Source of the DNA: Sphingobium sp. CCH11-B1
GTDB lineage: Bacteria; Pseudomonadota; Alphaproteobacteria; Sphingomonadales; Sphingomonadaceae
Reading direction: 5' to 3'
Assembly (NCBI RefSeq): GCF_001556865.1
Contig: NZ_LSJY01000214.1
Location: 37,457-101,456, forward strand
Length of the DNA stretch: 64,000 nt
Of this stretch, positions 26,930 through 35,408 are shown one piece after another. The notes beneath the pieces were generated by a model. That model worked only from the letters and a program-made list of their open reading frames with translations. It did no database searches and was not told where the DNA came from. How positions within the stretch are numbered: position 1 is the stretch's first letter; each line of letters opens with the position of its first letter. A program made the translations under genes and the position numbers.

Positions 26930-27768
26930 CCCTTCAATTCCATTGCCCGGTCATAAAGGGCGCGGCGGTCGAGGCCCAGCTTCTTCGCCACCTCACCAGC
27001 CGCCTTGGACACGGGCAGCCGGGTCAGCGCCTCTCGCAGCGCCGCGTCGGCATCCTCGGCGCTGGCCGGGGGCGCCTCTCCCGGGGGGCCGACTGTGACC
27101 ACGATCTCGCCCTTTGGCGGAGCATCGGCATAGCGCGCCGACAGCTGCGACAGCGTGCCCGTCGCCGTCTCCTCGAACGCCTTGCTGATTTCCCGGCTGA
27201 CCGCCGCGTCCCGATCGCCCAGATGCGCCGCCATGGCCGACAGGCTTTCCGACAGGCGCGGGCCGCTTTCGTAGAAGACCAGTGTCGCGCGCAAGGCGGC
27301 GATTTCGTCCAGCGCGTCGCCCCGCGCTTTCGCCTTGGCCGGCAGGAATCCCATGAACAGGAAGCGGTCGGTCGGAAGCCCCGACAGCGTCAGCGCCGCA
27401 ATCGCCGCGCTCGGTCCGGGCAGAGTGGTAATCTTGCGCCCGGCCGCCCGCGCATCGCGCACCAGCTTGTAGCCGGGATCGGAGATCAGCGGCGTGCCGG
27501 CGTCCGACAGCAGCGCGACCGATTCGCCGGCCATCCGTTCGACCAGCCGCTGGCGGACGCCTTCGGCGCTATGGTCGTGATAGGGGATCATCGGCCGATC
27601 CGACCCTGCATGACGCAGCAGCCGCGCGCTCACACGCGTGTCCTCCACCGCGATCACGGCTGCGCGGCGAAGTATGTCTGCCGCGCGCGGGGTCAAGTCT
27701 CCAAGGTTGCCGATCGGCCCTGCGACGATGTAAAGCCCGGGCTCAAGCCCCGAAGGTTCAGTTTCCAT
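26926..27768 (-). CDS. rsmI: 16S rRNA (cytidine-1402-2'-O)-methyltransferase
   Basis: RsmI methylates the ribose of C1402 of 16S rRNA. The 280-residue protein begins METEPSGLEPGLYIVAGPIG and carries the tetrapyrrole-methylase-type motifs VAVEDTRVSARLL-like (visible as AVEDTRVSARLLRHAG), LLSDAGTPLISDPGY and TTLPGPSAAIAALTLSG. The ATG at 27768 is preferred over an extension to 27837, which would run under the divergent gene. It is divergent from an LpoA-like gene with 11 bases between starts. Confidence 0.96.
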   Translation of the reverse strand: METEPSGLEPGLYIVAGPIGNLGDLTPRAADILRRAAVIAVEDTRVSARLLRHAGSDRPMIPYHDHSAEGVRQRLVERMAGESVALLSDAGTPLISDPGYKLVRDARAAGRKITTLPGPSAAIAALTLSGLPTDRFLFMGFLPAKAKARGDALDEIAALRATLVFYESGPRLSESLSAMAAHLGDRDAAVSREISKAFEETATGTLSQLSARYADAPPKGEIVVTVGPPGEAPPASAEDADAALREALTRLPVSKAAGEVAKKLGLDRRALYDRAMELKG

Positions 27769-27779
27769 AAGGACGCCAG

Positions 27780-28997
27780 ATGACAGAGACGGACGCCGCC
27801 CGGCAAGCCCCCCGGCAGGCCCATATGTTCGCCGCACTCAAACGGGGCGTCCGTATCGCCTTTGCCGCCAGCGCGCTGACCCTGGCCGCCTGTCAGTCCA
27901 TCGTGCCGAAGGGGCAAGCGCCTACCGCGCCCACTGCGCCCGCTCGCCCCACCGGGCCGGATGTCGTACAGGGCCTGCCGACCGACACGGCGCGGCATCG
28001 CGTCGCGCTGCTGGTGCCGACCACAGGCCCCAATGCCGGCGTGGGCCAATCCATCGCCAACGCCACCACGCTGGCGTTGATGGACACCAAGACCGACAAG
28101 GTGCGCATCACCACCTATGACACAGCGCCCGGCGCAGCGGCTGCCGCGTCCCGAGCGTTGGCCGATGGCAACCGCCTGATCCTTGGCCCCCTTCTGGCGG
28201 AGGACGCGCGGATCGTCGGGCCGATCGCCGCGCGCGCCAACGTGCCGGTCATCAGCTTTTCCAACGACGCCAGCATCGCGGGCGAAGGCGTCTATGCGAT
28301 GGGCTATAATCCCAGCCAGTCGATTGAACGGGTGGTCAGCTTCGCTCGCGAAAAGGGATTGAGCCGCTTCGGCGCGCTTGTGCCGCGCGGCGTCTATGGC
28401 GAACGCTCGGGCAATGCGCTGCTGCGTGCCGTGGAGCAGGCGGGCGGAACGGTCGTGTCGATGCAGACCTTCGACCGCAGCCCCGCGTCCATCACCGCCG
28501 CGGTCAAGAAGCTGCAGGCATCCTCCAGCTATGACGCGCTGCTGATTGCCGACAGCGGTCGCGTGGCAATCCAGATCGCGCCGATCGTGCGGAAGAATGG
28601 CGGGGCGAGCGCGCGGCTGCTGGGCACCGAATTATGGAATGCGGACACTTCGCTTGCTGCCAGCCCGGTGCTGCGAGGCGCGTGGTTCGCCAGCGTATCG
28701 GATGGGCTCTACCGGCAACTCGCCAACAAATACCGCGCCCGTTACGGCACCGCGCCGTTCCGGCTCTCGTCCCTCGGCTATGATTCAGTGTTGCTGACGG
28801 TGCGGATCGCGCAGGACTGGCGCCCCGGAACTCCCTTCCCCGTCGCCCGGCTGCGCGACGCCGGCGGCTTTTCCGGCATCGACGGGGCGTTCCGCTTCGG
28901 CCGCAGCGGCGTTGCGGAACGCGCGCTGGAAGTGAATGAGGTGGGCGCCGGCGCCTTCAGCGTCGTCGATCCGGCACCGCGCGGCTTTGGCGAATGA
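27780..28997 (+). CDS. LpoA-like penicillin-binding protein activator lipoprotein
   Basis: The 405-residue protein has a lipobox in ALTLAACQS and a Pro/Ala-rich linker, followed by a periplasmic-binding-protein-like domain starting at VALLVPTTGPNAGVGQSI. This resembles LpoA C-terminal and ABC leucine-binding domains. In gammaproteobacteria LpoA (YraM) activates PBP1A and is encoded divergently from rsmI (YraL), exactly as here, which supports the assignment. A later ATG at 27825 is possible. The GTELWN and FRLSSLGYDSVLLT segments are typical of the family. Confidence 0.82.
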   Translation: MTETDAARQAPRQAHMFAALKRGVRIAFAASALTLAACQSIVPKGQAPTAPTAPARPTGPDVVQGLPTDTARHRVALLVPTTGPNAGVGQSIANATTLALMDTKTDKVRITTYDTAPGAAAAASRALADGNRLILGPLLAEDARIVGPIAARANVPVISFSNDASIAGEGVYAMGYNPSQSIERVVSFAREKGLSRFGALVPRGVYGERSGNALLRAVEQAGGTVVSMQTFDRSPASITAAVKKLQASSSYDALLIADSGRVAIQIAPIVRKNGGASARLLGTELWNADTSLAASPVLRGAWFASVSDGLYRQLANKYRARYGTAPFRLSSLGYDSVLLTVRIAQDWRPGTPFPVARLRDAGGFSGIDGAFRFGRSGVAERALEVNEVGAGAFSVVDPAPRGFGE

Positions 28998-29004
28998 GGG
29001 ATAG

Positions 29005-29029
29005 CCGGGCAGGCTGAACGCCCGCCCGG
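29005..29029. terminator. GC-rich hairpin between convergent genes
   Basis: CCGGGC (29005-29010) pairs with GCCCGG (29024-29029) in the 41-base gap between the LpoA-like gene and btuB. No clear T run follows, so its role as a terminator is uncertain. Confidence 0.4.
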
Positions 29030-29038
29030 TCCCTTCGG

Positions 29039-30877
29039 TCAGAAGCGGACGCGCACCCCGCCATAGGCGGATCGGCCATAGGTGCCGTATCCGTAGGCGG
29101 TCGTATAATCCTCATCGAACAGGTTATCGATCCGGCCATAGACTTCCAGATGCTCGCCGATCGGCAACGAGGCACGTATCCCCGCAAGCGCGTAGCCGTC
29201 CAGCCGGCGCGTATTGGCGGCATTGTCGAAACTGTCGCCGACCATGGTGATCGTCGCTCCCGTCGACAGGCCGAACGACCAGACATAATCGGCCGACACG
29301 CTCGCCTGATTGACGGCGCGCCGGGCCAGCCGATTGCCAAAGGTCGCCGATCCCGCCGAACGGTCGCGCGCGTCGATATAGCTGTAGCTGGCCGTCACCG
29401 TCAGCACATCCACCGGTCGCAATGCGATCGACCCCTCCACGCCCTTGGCGCGGGTGCGGTCGATATTGCCGTAAGTGAATGTGGCATTGTCGTAATTTAT
29501 CTGATCGCGCGTATCCCGGCGGAAAGCGGTGAGCGACAGGGTGGCGCGCCCATCGTCCAGGCTCTGGTCGAACCCGATGTCATAGCTTTTGGACCGTTCG
29601 GGGCGCAGCGCCGCGTTGCCGCTGAACGTATCGTAAAGTTGATAGAGCGATGGGGCCTTGAACCCTTCGCCATAGCTCAAGCGGACATTCGTCGCCCCCG
29701 CATTGGGCGAATAGTTGGCATTCGCGCCGAACGTAGTCGCGCCACCAAACTGGCTGTGGTCGTCGTGACGTACGCCGCCGGTGATGGCAAGGCCCGCAAA
29801 CGGCTTCAGGATGGCAAGGCCATAGACGCTGTCGATGTTGATCCTGGCGCTGTCGGCCGACCCGAAGCCGAAAAAGTCATAATCCGGCCGTTCATGCTCG
29901 TACCCGACGATGAACCGCGCGGCGTCGACCGGGGCATAGACGCCCTCATATTCGAAGCGAAGGTTCGTGCCCTTGTACCCATAGTCCGGATCGGTCCCGC
30001 GCACGAAATAATAGTCCCGGTCGTTGCGCAGATAGGTGACGGCGGCGCGGTTGGTCAGCTTGCCGTCCAGCAAGGCAAGGTTCAGCCCCGCATAGCCCAC
30101 ATATTGGTCCAGCTTCGATACGTCGCTGCTGTCGGCCGGCACGCCGAAGAAGCTGTCATAATCAAGGTCGGCGTGGATATAGTAGCCGCGCAAATCCAGG
30201 CTCAGCGCGTCGCTGAAGTTGAGCTTGAGCCGGGCGTTGGTCGCGATATTCTCATAACCGTCGCGCTCCGTGCCTCCCGCAGCCGACGATATGCCGTCCG
30301 TGCGGAAATAGGCAGCACCGAGGCCGCCCGACGCTATCCCGCTCGTACCCGACACGTCCGCCTTGGCGTTGACCGTGTCGCTATAGCCATATTCGGCGGA
30401 CGCATTGGCCCCATAGCCTTCCGAGGGCGTGCCGGTCATGATGTTGACCACGCCGCCGATTGCCTGGCTGCCATAGACGACCGAGTTGGATCCGCGCAGC
30501 ACCTCGATCCGGCGGATATTGCCGGTCAGCAGCGGACCGAAATCATAGCCATCGCCGATGCCGCTGGGATCGTTGACCTTCACCCCGTCGATCAGCACCA
30601 GTGTCTGCGTGGTTTCCGCGCCCCGCAGCGACACGCCGGTCGCGCTTCCGATGGAGCCGGTCCGGTTGAAGCGGACGCCCGGCGTCGTGGCGAGCAGGTC
30701 GACGACGTCGATCGCCTGCCGGGTCTTTATCGTCTCCGCATCGATGACGGTGATCGCCTGCCCCACTTCGTCGCGCGGCTGTTCTATGCCGGACGCGGTT
30801 ACGACGATCTCGTCATCCTGCGCCAGTGCAGGCACCGCCACGAGCAGCGCTGCGAGTGAAATTCCCCATTTTATCAT
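29039..30877 (-). CDS. btuB: TonB-dependent vitamin B12 receptor
   Basis: BtuB imports cobalamin across the outer membrane using TonB energy. The protein of about 612 residues begins MIKWGISLAALLVAVPALAQ, a signal peptide, followed at once by the TonB box region DDEIVVTASG. The plug has TTQTLVLIDGVKVND and YGSQAIGGVVNIMTG, and the barrel ends in GGVRVRF. AGGGC at 30885-30889 favours the ATG at 30877, with another ATG at 30883. The upstream cobalamin riboswitch confirms the B12 assignment. No btuCDF genes are adjacent. Confidence 0.93.
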   Translation of the reverse strand: MIKWGISLAALLVAVPALAQDDEIVVTASGIEQPRDEVGQAITVIDAETIKTRQAIDVVDLLATTPGVRFNRTGSIGSATGVSLRGAETTQTLVLIDGVKVNDPSGIGDGYDFGPLLTGNIRRIEVLRGSNSVVYGSQAIGGVVNIMTGTPSEGYGANASAEYGYSDTVNAKADVSGTSGIASGGLGAAYFRTDGISSAAGGTERDGYENIATNARLKLNFSDALSLDLRGYYIHADLDYDSFFGVPADSSDVSKLDQYVGYAGLNLALLDGKLTNRAAVTYLRNDRDYYFVRGTDPDYGYKGTNLRFEYEGVYAPVDAARFIVGYEHERPDYDFFGFGSADSARINIDSVYGLAILKPFAGLAITGGVRHDDHSQFGGATTFGANANYSPNAGATNVRLSYGEGFKAPSLYQLYDTFSGNAALRPERSKSYDIGFDQSLDDGRATLSLTAFRRDTRDQINYDNATFTYGNIDRTRAKGVEGSIALRPVDVLTVTASYSYIDARDRSAGSATFGNRLARRAVNQASVSADYVWSFGLSTGATITMVGDSFDNAANTRRLDGYALAGIRASLPIGEHLEVYGRIDNLFDEDYTTAYGYGTYGRSAYGGVRVRF

Positions 30878-31063
30878 GTTCATTGCCCTGAGCGTCAAAG
30901 CGACTGGTCAAGGCCGGAGCGTCCGCGCAAGCGGTCATGCCAAGCGAAGGGCGACGCCAATGTCCCCGCGCGCGTCACGATGCGGCTCCGGCCGCATGGC
31001 GTCGCTCGACGGAAAACCACCGTGCCCCGGCCATCCCCTGGACCAAAGCAAGAGCGACTATGC

Positions 31064-31252
31064 GCCGGCAGGTCTCCTGGCTTGCGGGTCTTCGCGATGA
31101 TGCGGCCGCCTTCCCGGACACAAGGATCCAGTGGCGGGCCGATAGGGCCACGACGCATCATGCTCACCGCTCACAGTTGCAGGGACAGCCGTGGAATCGG
31201 GTACTATCCCCCTCACCACATTCCCGTTTTCAGCCCTGGAAAGGGCACCGGC
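31064..31252 (-). ncRNA. Cobalamin (adenosylcobalamin) riboswitch controlling btuB
   Basis: On the minus strand the B12 box GCCAGGAGACCTGCC is at 31081-31067. Upstream conserved pieces appear in the right order: a CTGAAAACGGGAA segment, GGTGA, CGGCTGTCCCTGCAACTG, CCACTGG and GGGAAGGCGGC. The ends CCGG/CCGG at 31252-31248 and 31067-31063 can form the closing P1 stem. About 185 bases separate it from the btuB start, leaving room for an expression platform. It should reduce btuB expression when cobalamin is plentiful. Confidence 0.95.
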
Positions 31253-31309
31253 GCGAGTCAGCGCAGCAGCTCAAAGCCGCCGCGCCTGCGCCTTTAGGCG
31301 AATGGATGC

Positions 31310-32125
31310 TTAAAGCCAAGCGCCTCGATGCGGGGCAGCGCCCCGCCCCAGCATGGCGTCCGGCCGCGCCAGCGCCACCAGCGGCAGCGCCGCCTGTTCC
31401 GCACGCTCGACGGCAAGCCGGGTGGGCGCGGAGATGGTGACGAGCATCGGGCAGTCGGCCAATGCCGCCTTTTCGACCAATTCATAGGAGCATCGCGACG
31501 ACAGCAGGGCAAATCCCCCGTCCCATTCCATGTCCGCTGCGCGCATCGCGCCGATCAGCTTGTCGAAGGCGTTATGCCGCCCGACATCCTCCCGCACCAG
31601 CCGGATCGCGCCCCGTGCATCGACCAGCGCGGCGGCGTGGGCGGCACCCGTCGCGCGCCCGAGCGGTTGATGATCGTGCAGCCTGCTCAGCGCGCGGAAG
31701 ATGGCGGCACGATCCGCCCGGCTGCGATTGTTCACGCGAGGCAGCGGCCGCATCGCCTGCTCCAGATTTTCGATGCCGCACAGGCCGCAGGACGAATCCG
31801 TGGCGCGATGCCGCACACGCTCCAACAGGGCTGCGGCGCGATCAGGCGGCAAGGTGGCGCGCGCCACCACACCGCCCGCCACAGAATGCAAGTCCACGTC
31901 CAGAAACGGATTCGTCGGTCCCGTCAGCCGTTCCGACAGCGCGAAACCGTTGACGAGGTCGGCAAGATCCGTGGGCGTCGCCATCAGCACGGCATAGCCG
32001 ACGCCGTTGAACTCGATCGCGATCGGCCTTTCCTCGGCCACTTGGCGATCGACCGGTTCGACCCCGCCGTCCGGCGTCAGGCGATCCAGTCGCAACAGCG
32101 CAAAGGCATCATCGGGCTTGTGCAT
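31310..32125 (-). CDS. fdhD: Formate dehydrogenase accessory sulfurtransferase FdhD
   Basis: FdhD transfers sulfur from IscS to the molybdenum cofactor of formate dehydrogenase. The 271-residue protein shows the cysteine loop SSCGLCGIENL, DLVNGFALSERL near the N terminus and VREDVGRHNAFDKLIGA, all hallmark motifs. It is divergent from mobA with 53 bases between them. No formate dehydrogenase structural gene is in the window. Confidence 0.95.
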   Translation of the reverse strand: MHKPDDAFALLRLDRLTPDGGVEPVDRQVAEERPIAIEFNGVGYAVLMATPTDLADLVNGFALSERLTGPTNPFLDVDLHSVAGGVVARATLPPDRAAALLERVRHRATDSSCGLCGIENLEQAMRPLPRVNNRSRADRAAIFRALSRLHDHQPLGRATGAAHAAALVDARGAIRLVREDVGRHNAFDKLIGAMRAADMEWDGGFALLSSRCSYELVEKAALADCPMLVTISAPTRLAVERAEQAALPLVALARPDAMLGRGAAPHRGAWL

Positions 32126-32178
32126 CTCCCCCGCTATAGGCAGGGACGAGGAACAGGGACAGGGGTCGGACCGAACGG

Positions 32179-32691
32179 ATGCGAATATTGGGCGCGATAC
32201 TCGCTGGCGGGCGATCCAGCCGCTTTGGCAGCGACAAGGCGGTAGCCCTGATGCCTGATGGCCGCACCTTGATGGCGCATGCCGCCGCCGCTTTGCGACC
32301 CCATGTGCAAGCGGTCGTGATCTGCGGTCGCATGGATGGCCTGCCGGATCGTCCCATGCCCGACATGGGGCCGCTGGGCGGCCTCAACGCGGCTCTCCAT
32401 CACGCATCGAATAATGGTTTCGACGGTGTGCTGACGACCGGCTGCGATATGCCGGTCTATCCTGCACAGATGCCCGATACGCTTGTTGGGGATCGCGCGG
32501 CCATATTGGACGGACAACCCATGATCGGTTGGTGGCCCGCCTCGCTGGCGCCTCTACTGGACCAGCATCTGGCCGAGGAGAACAACCGGTCGATCAGGGG
32601 TTGGCTGGACCGGGCCGGCGGCCGGTCAATCCACGTGCCGGGCCTGTTCCTGCCCAACATCAACCGGCCGGAAGACCTGAAGAACATGTGA
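32179..32691 (+). CDS. mobA: Molybdenum cofactor guanylyltransferase MobA
   Basis: MobA attaches GMP to molybdopterin to make the MGD cofactor needed by formate dehydrogenase. The 170-residue protein starts MRILGAILAGGRSSRFGSDK, the nucleotidyltransferase signature, and has DMGPLGGLNAALHHA and the metal-site TTGCDMPV. It is shorter than E. coli MobA (about 194) but complete in its motifs. Its divergence from fdhD makes a small Mo-enzyme maturation pair. Confidence 0.93.
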   Translation: MRILGAILAGGRSSRFGSDKAVALMPDGRTLMAHAAAALRPHVQAVVICGRMDGLPDRPMPDMGPLGGLNAALHHASNNGFDGVLTTGCDMPVYPAQMPDTLVGDRAAILDGQPMIGWWPASLAPLLDQHLAEENNRSIRGWLDRAGGRSIHVPGLFLPNINRPEDLKNM

Positions 32692-32720
32692 AATGTCCTG
32701 CCGGTGCGGCCACATCCGCC

Positions 32721-34250
32721 TTAATGGGCTGCGGATGTGTCCACATCCATGCGCGGCTTGGGGGCGATCCAGACGATAACGGCGGCCGCAAACAGGATAA
32801 TCGCCGACAGGAAGAATACATGGTCGACGGCGATGACGACCGCTTCCTGCTCGACCAGATTGGATATGGTCTGCCGCGCCTGGTCGACCGACAGCCCCAT
32901 GCCCGTCAAAACCGATTGCGTCTGATCGGGCTGCAGCACGTTCGCCATTTCGTTGCGGGACACGCGCTGGGAATCGCCCCATTCGGTCAAGACGAGGGAT
33001 GTCGCGATAGCCGTCGCCATCGTCCGGACGAAATTCTGGAGCCCCGCCGCCGATGCGGTCTCGCTCGGCAATACCGATCCCAGCGTCAGGGTCGTCAACG
33101 GAATGAAGAAGAACGGCAGCGCGAAACCCTGGATGAACTGAGGGATCGCCATCGTCCCGAAATCCACGCCGCTGGTCCAGTGCGCGCGCACCAGAGACAT
33201 GCAGCCGATCCAGGCGACGGCGCAGGAAATGAGCAGGCGCGGATCGAACTTGGTCATCATGCGGGACGCCACAGGAGCGGTGACAAGCGCCGCCATCGCG
33301 GTCAGGGCGGTGACGACGCCCGCCTGCGCGGCGGTATATCCCATCGAAGTCTGCAACCATTGCGGGATGACCACGATGCTGGCGAAATAGGAACCGAAGC
33401 AAAGCGATAGGGTGAAGAGGCCGGAACTGAAGCCGACATGGCGGAAAACGCGCAGATCGACGACTGGATGCTCCTCTGTCAATTCCCAGATGACGAACAC
33501 CAGGAAGCCGACGAAAGACATGACCGCGAGCGCCAAGATCAGCGGATCGGAGAACCAGTCATGATCCCGTCCGATGTCGAGTACGATCTGGAGACAGGCG
33601 ATCCAGAAAATCAGCAGGAAAAGACCGACCCGGTCGATGGGCAGCTTGGCCGTTTCGGTTTCCACCGGCTTCAGCAGCGCCTGCGCGGAGAGGACGCACA
33701 GCACCGCGATCGGCAGGTTGATGAAGAAGATCCAGTGCCAGCTCCAATTGTCGCTGATATACCCCCCGACAATCGGTCCAAGCGCAGGCCCCATCAACGT
33801 CGTCATAGCCCATGTGCCCATCGCCCTGCCCCGCATTTCCGGCGGGAAGATGCGCATCAGCAGCGTCTGTGACATCGGCATGATCGGCCCGCCGCAGATG
33901 CCCTGACCGATGCGGCAGACGACCAGCATGCCAAGAGTGGGCGACAGTCCGCACAGCAGCGAAAAGATGCCGAAACCCGTCATCGCCAGGGTGAAGACCC
34001 GCACGACGCCGAACCGTTGCGCCAGCCAGCCGGTAAGTGGCACGCAGATCGCCTCCGCCACGGCGTAGGAGGTGATCACCCATGTACCTTGGTCAGGCGA
34101 GATGCCGAGATTTCCGGCGATATGCGGGACCGACACGTTGGCAATCGTCAGGTCTAGCACCACCATCAGGTTGCTGAGCGCCAGGACCAACCCCGCCAGG
34201 GTGCGAGAGCGCGGCGAAAGCCGGGAAAAAATGTCGTCGTCGCCGCTCAT
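32721..34250 (-). CDS. EmrB-type DHA2 family multidrug efflux MFS transporter
   Basis: The 509-residue inner-membrane protein has 14 predicted helices, the DHA2 signature MVVLDLTIANVSVPHIAG and the antiporter motif C region GPALGPIVGGYISDNWSW. It would pump hydrophobic drugs with proton exchange through the EmrA-like adaptor. It is the third gene of the outer-membrane factor/adaptor/pump operon and starts 12 bases after the adaptor. A TetR gene and operators at the other end probably control it. Confidence 0.93.
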   Translation of the reverse strand: MSGDDDIFSRLSPRSRTLAGLVLALSNLMVVLDLTIANVSVPHIAGNLGISPDQGTWVITSYAVAEAICVPLTGWLAQRFGVVRVFTLAMTGFGIFSLLCGLSPTLGMLVVCRIGQGICGGPIMPMSQTLLMRIFPPEMRGRAMGTWAMTTLMGPALGPIVGGYISDNWSWHWIFFINLPIAVLCVLSAQALLKPVETETAKLPIDRVGLFLLIFWIACLQIVLDIGRDHDWFSDPLILALAVMSFVGFLVFVIWELTEEHPVVDLRVFRHVGFSSGLFTLSLCFGSYFASIVVIPQWLQTSMGYTAAQAGVVTALTAMAALVTAPVASRMMTKFDPRLLISCAVAWIGCMSLVRAHWTSGVDFGTMAIPQFIQGFALPFFFIPLTTLTLGSVLPSETASAAGLQNFVRTMATAIATSLVLTEWGDSQRVSRNEMANVLQPDQTQSVLTGMGLSVDQARQTISNLVEQEAVVIAVDHVFFLSAIILFAAAVIVWIAPKPRMDVDTSAAH

Positions 34251-34262
34251 GCTGAGGCGTCC

Positions 34263-35408
34263 TTATTCGGAAAGGTCCAGTTCGACTTCCATCGAAAGAC
34301 CGACACGCAACGGATGGGCAGCCAGCTCCTTGGGATCCAGCGCGATCCGCAGCGGCAGGCGCTGAACCACCTTGATCCAGTTGCCGGTCGCGTTCTGCGC
34401 AGGGATCAGCGCCATGGATGCACCGGTTCCGCCAGCGAAACCCACCACCTTGCCATGATAGACGACATCGCCGCCATAGAGGTCCGACGTGGCCGTCGCT
34501 GGCATGCCGATCCGGACGCCACGCAGCTGGAGTTCCTTGAAGTTGGCGTCCACATAAACCTGCTGAACCGGCACGATGGTCATGATGGCACTGCCCTGCG
34601 CCACCCGCTGACCGATCTGGACCTGCCGCCTCGTCACCACGCCGTCGATCGGCGCCCGAATGACGGTGCGCTTCAGATCGAGTTGCGCCGATTCCAGCCT
34701 TGCCTTGGCGGCCATGACTGCCGGATCGGTGTCGATCGTCGATCCGCGGACCAGGGCGTCGTTGGCCTGCAACTGGCCAGTCGCGGCGCTGCGGGTCGCT
34801 TCTGCGGTGCGGACGCTTGCATTCGCCAGTTCCAGCGCGGCGCGTGCGTTGGCATAGGCCCTGCGCGCAGCCGTAAGCTCGTCGCCGGAGACGGCACCGT
34901 CATTCACCAGCGCCTCACGCCGTTGAAGGTCGACGCGCGCCTTTTCCACGTCCGCCCGGGCGCTCGCCTGCTGGGCTTGCGCCTGTACGATATCCGCTCC
35001 TCGCGCCTCGACCTGAGCGGACAGCGACTCGCTGGTCGCCGCGGTCTGGCGAAAACGACGCCGCGCTTCGGCCAGGTCAGCCTCAGCCTGGGCGACCGCG
35101 ATCTGTGCATTGGTGGGATCCAGCCGCACGAGCAGATCGCCCTTCCGCACGGGCTGGGTATCCGATACGCGCACGTCAATGACCTGTGCGGAAATGAGCG
35201 GCGTGACCTGCGCCATGTCCGCATTCACATAGGCATTGTCGGTGCTGACATGATTGCGCCCGACAAGCAGATACCACAGGCCCCAGATCAGGCCGACGAC
35301 CAGGATAGCGATCCCAAGCCGGATCAGCCACATCCTGCGCGCGCCGTTGCGGTCTTCCTGCGTCGCATCCCGTGCGGCATCGTTGGTGTCAAGAGCGGCG
35401 TCAGCCAT
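34263..35408 (-). CDS. EmrA-type HlyD-family periplasmic adaptor of the efflux pump
   Basis: The 381-residue membrane fusion protein has one N-terminal helix (LGIAILVVGLIWGLWYLLVG), a biotinyl-lipoyl half (STDNAYVNADMAQVTP), a long alpha-helical hairpin rich in Ala/Gln/Arg and the second lipoyl half VIRAPIDGVVTRRQVQIG. The start MADAALDTN at 35408 overlaps the stop of the outer-membrane factor gene by 8 bases. It bridges the EmrB-like pump and the OprM-like channel. Confidence 0.93.
   Translation of the reverse strand: MADAALDTNDAARDATQEDRNGARRMWLIRLGIAILVVGLIWGLWYLLVGRNHVSTDNAYVNADMAQVTPLISAQVIDVRVSDTQPVRKGDLLVRLDPTNAQIAVAQAEADLAEARRRFRQTAATSESLSAQVEARGADIVQAQAQQASARADVEKARVDLQRREALVNDGAVSGDELTAARRAYANARAALELANASVRTAEATRSAATGQLQANDALVRGSTIDTDPAVMAAKARLESAQLDLKRTVIRAPIDGVVTRRQVQIGQRVAQGSAIMTIVPVQQVYVDANFKELQLRGVRIGMPATATSDLYGGDVVYHGKVVGFAGGTGASMALIPAQNATGNWIKVVQRLPLRIALDPKELAAHPLRVGLSMEVELDLSE

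Noticed and set aside
25382..26956. A 524-codon plus-strand frame across gshB and yraN
   Set aside because: It is the mirror of gshB and yraN, low in conserved features and rich in Arg/His, as expected for an antisense shadow.
29150..30859. A 569-codon plus-strand frame across btuB
   Set aside because: btuB has signal peptide, plug, barrel and riboswitch support; the opposite frame has none.
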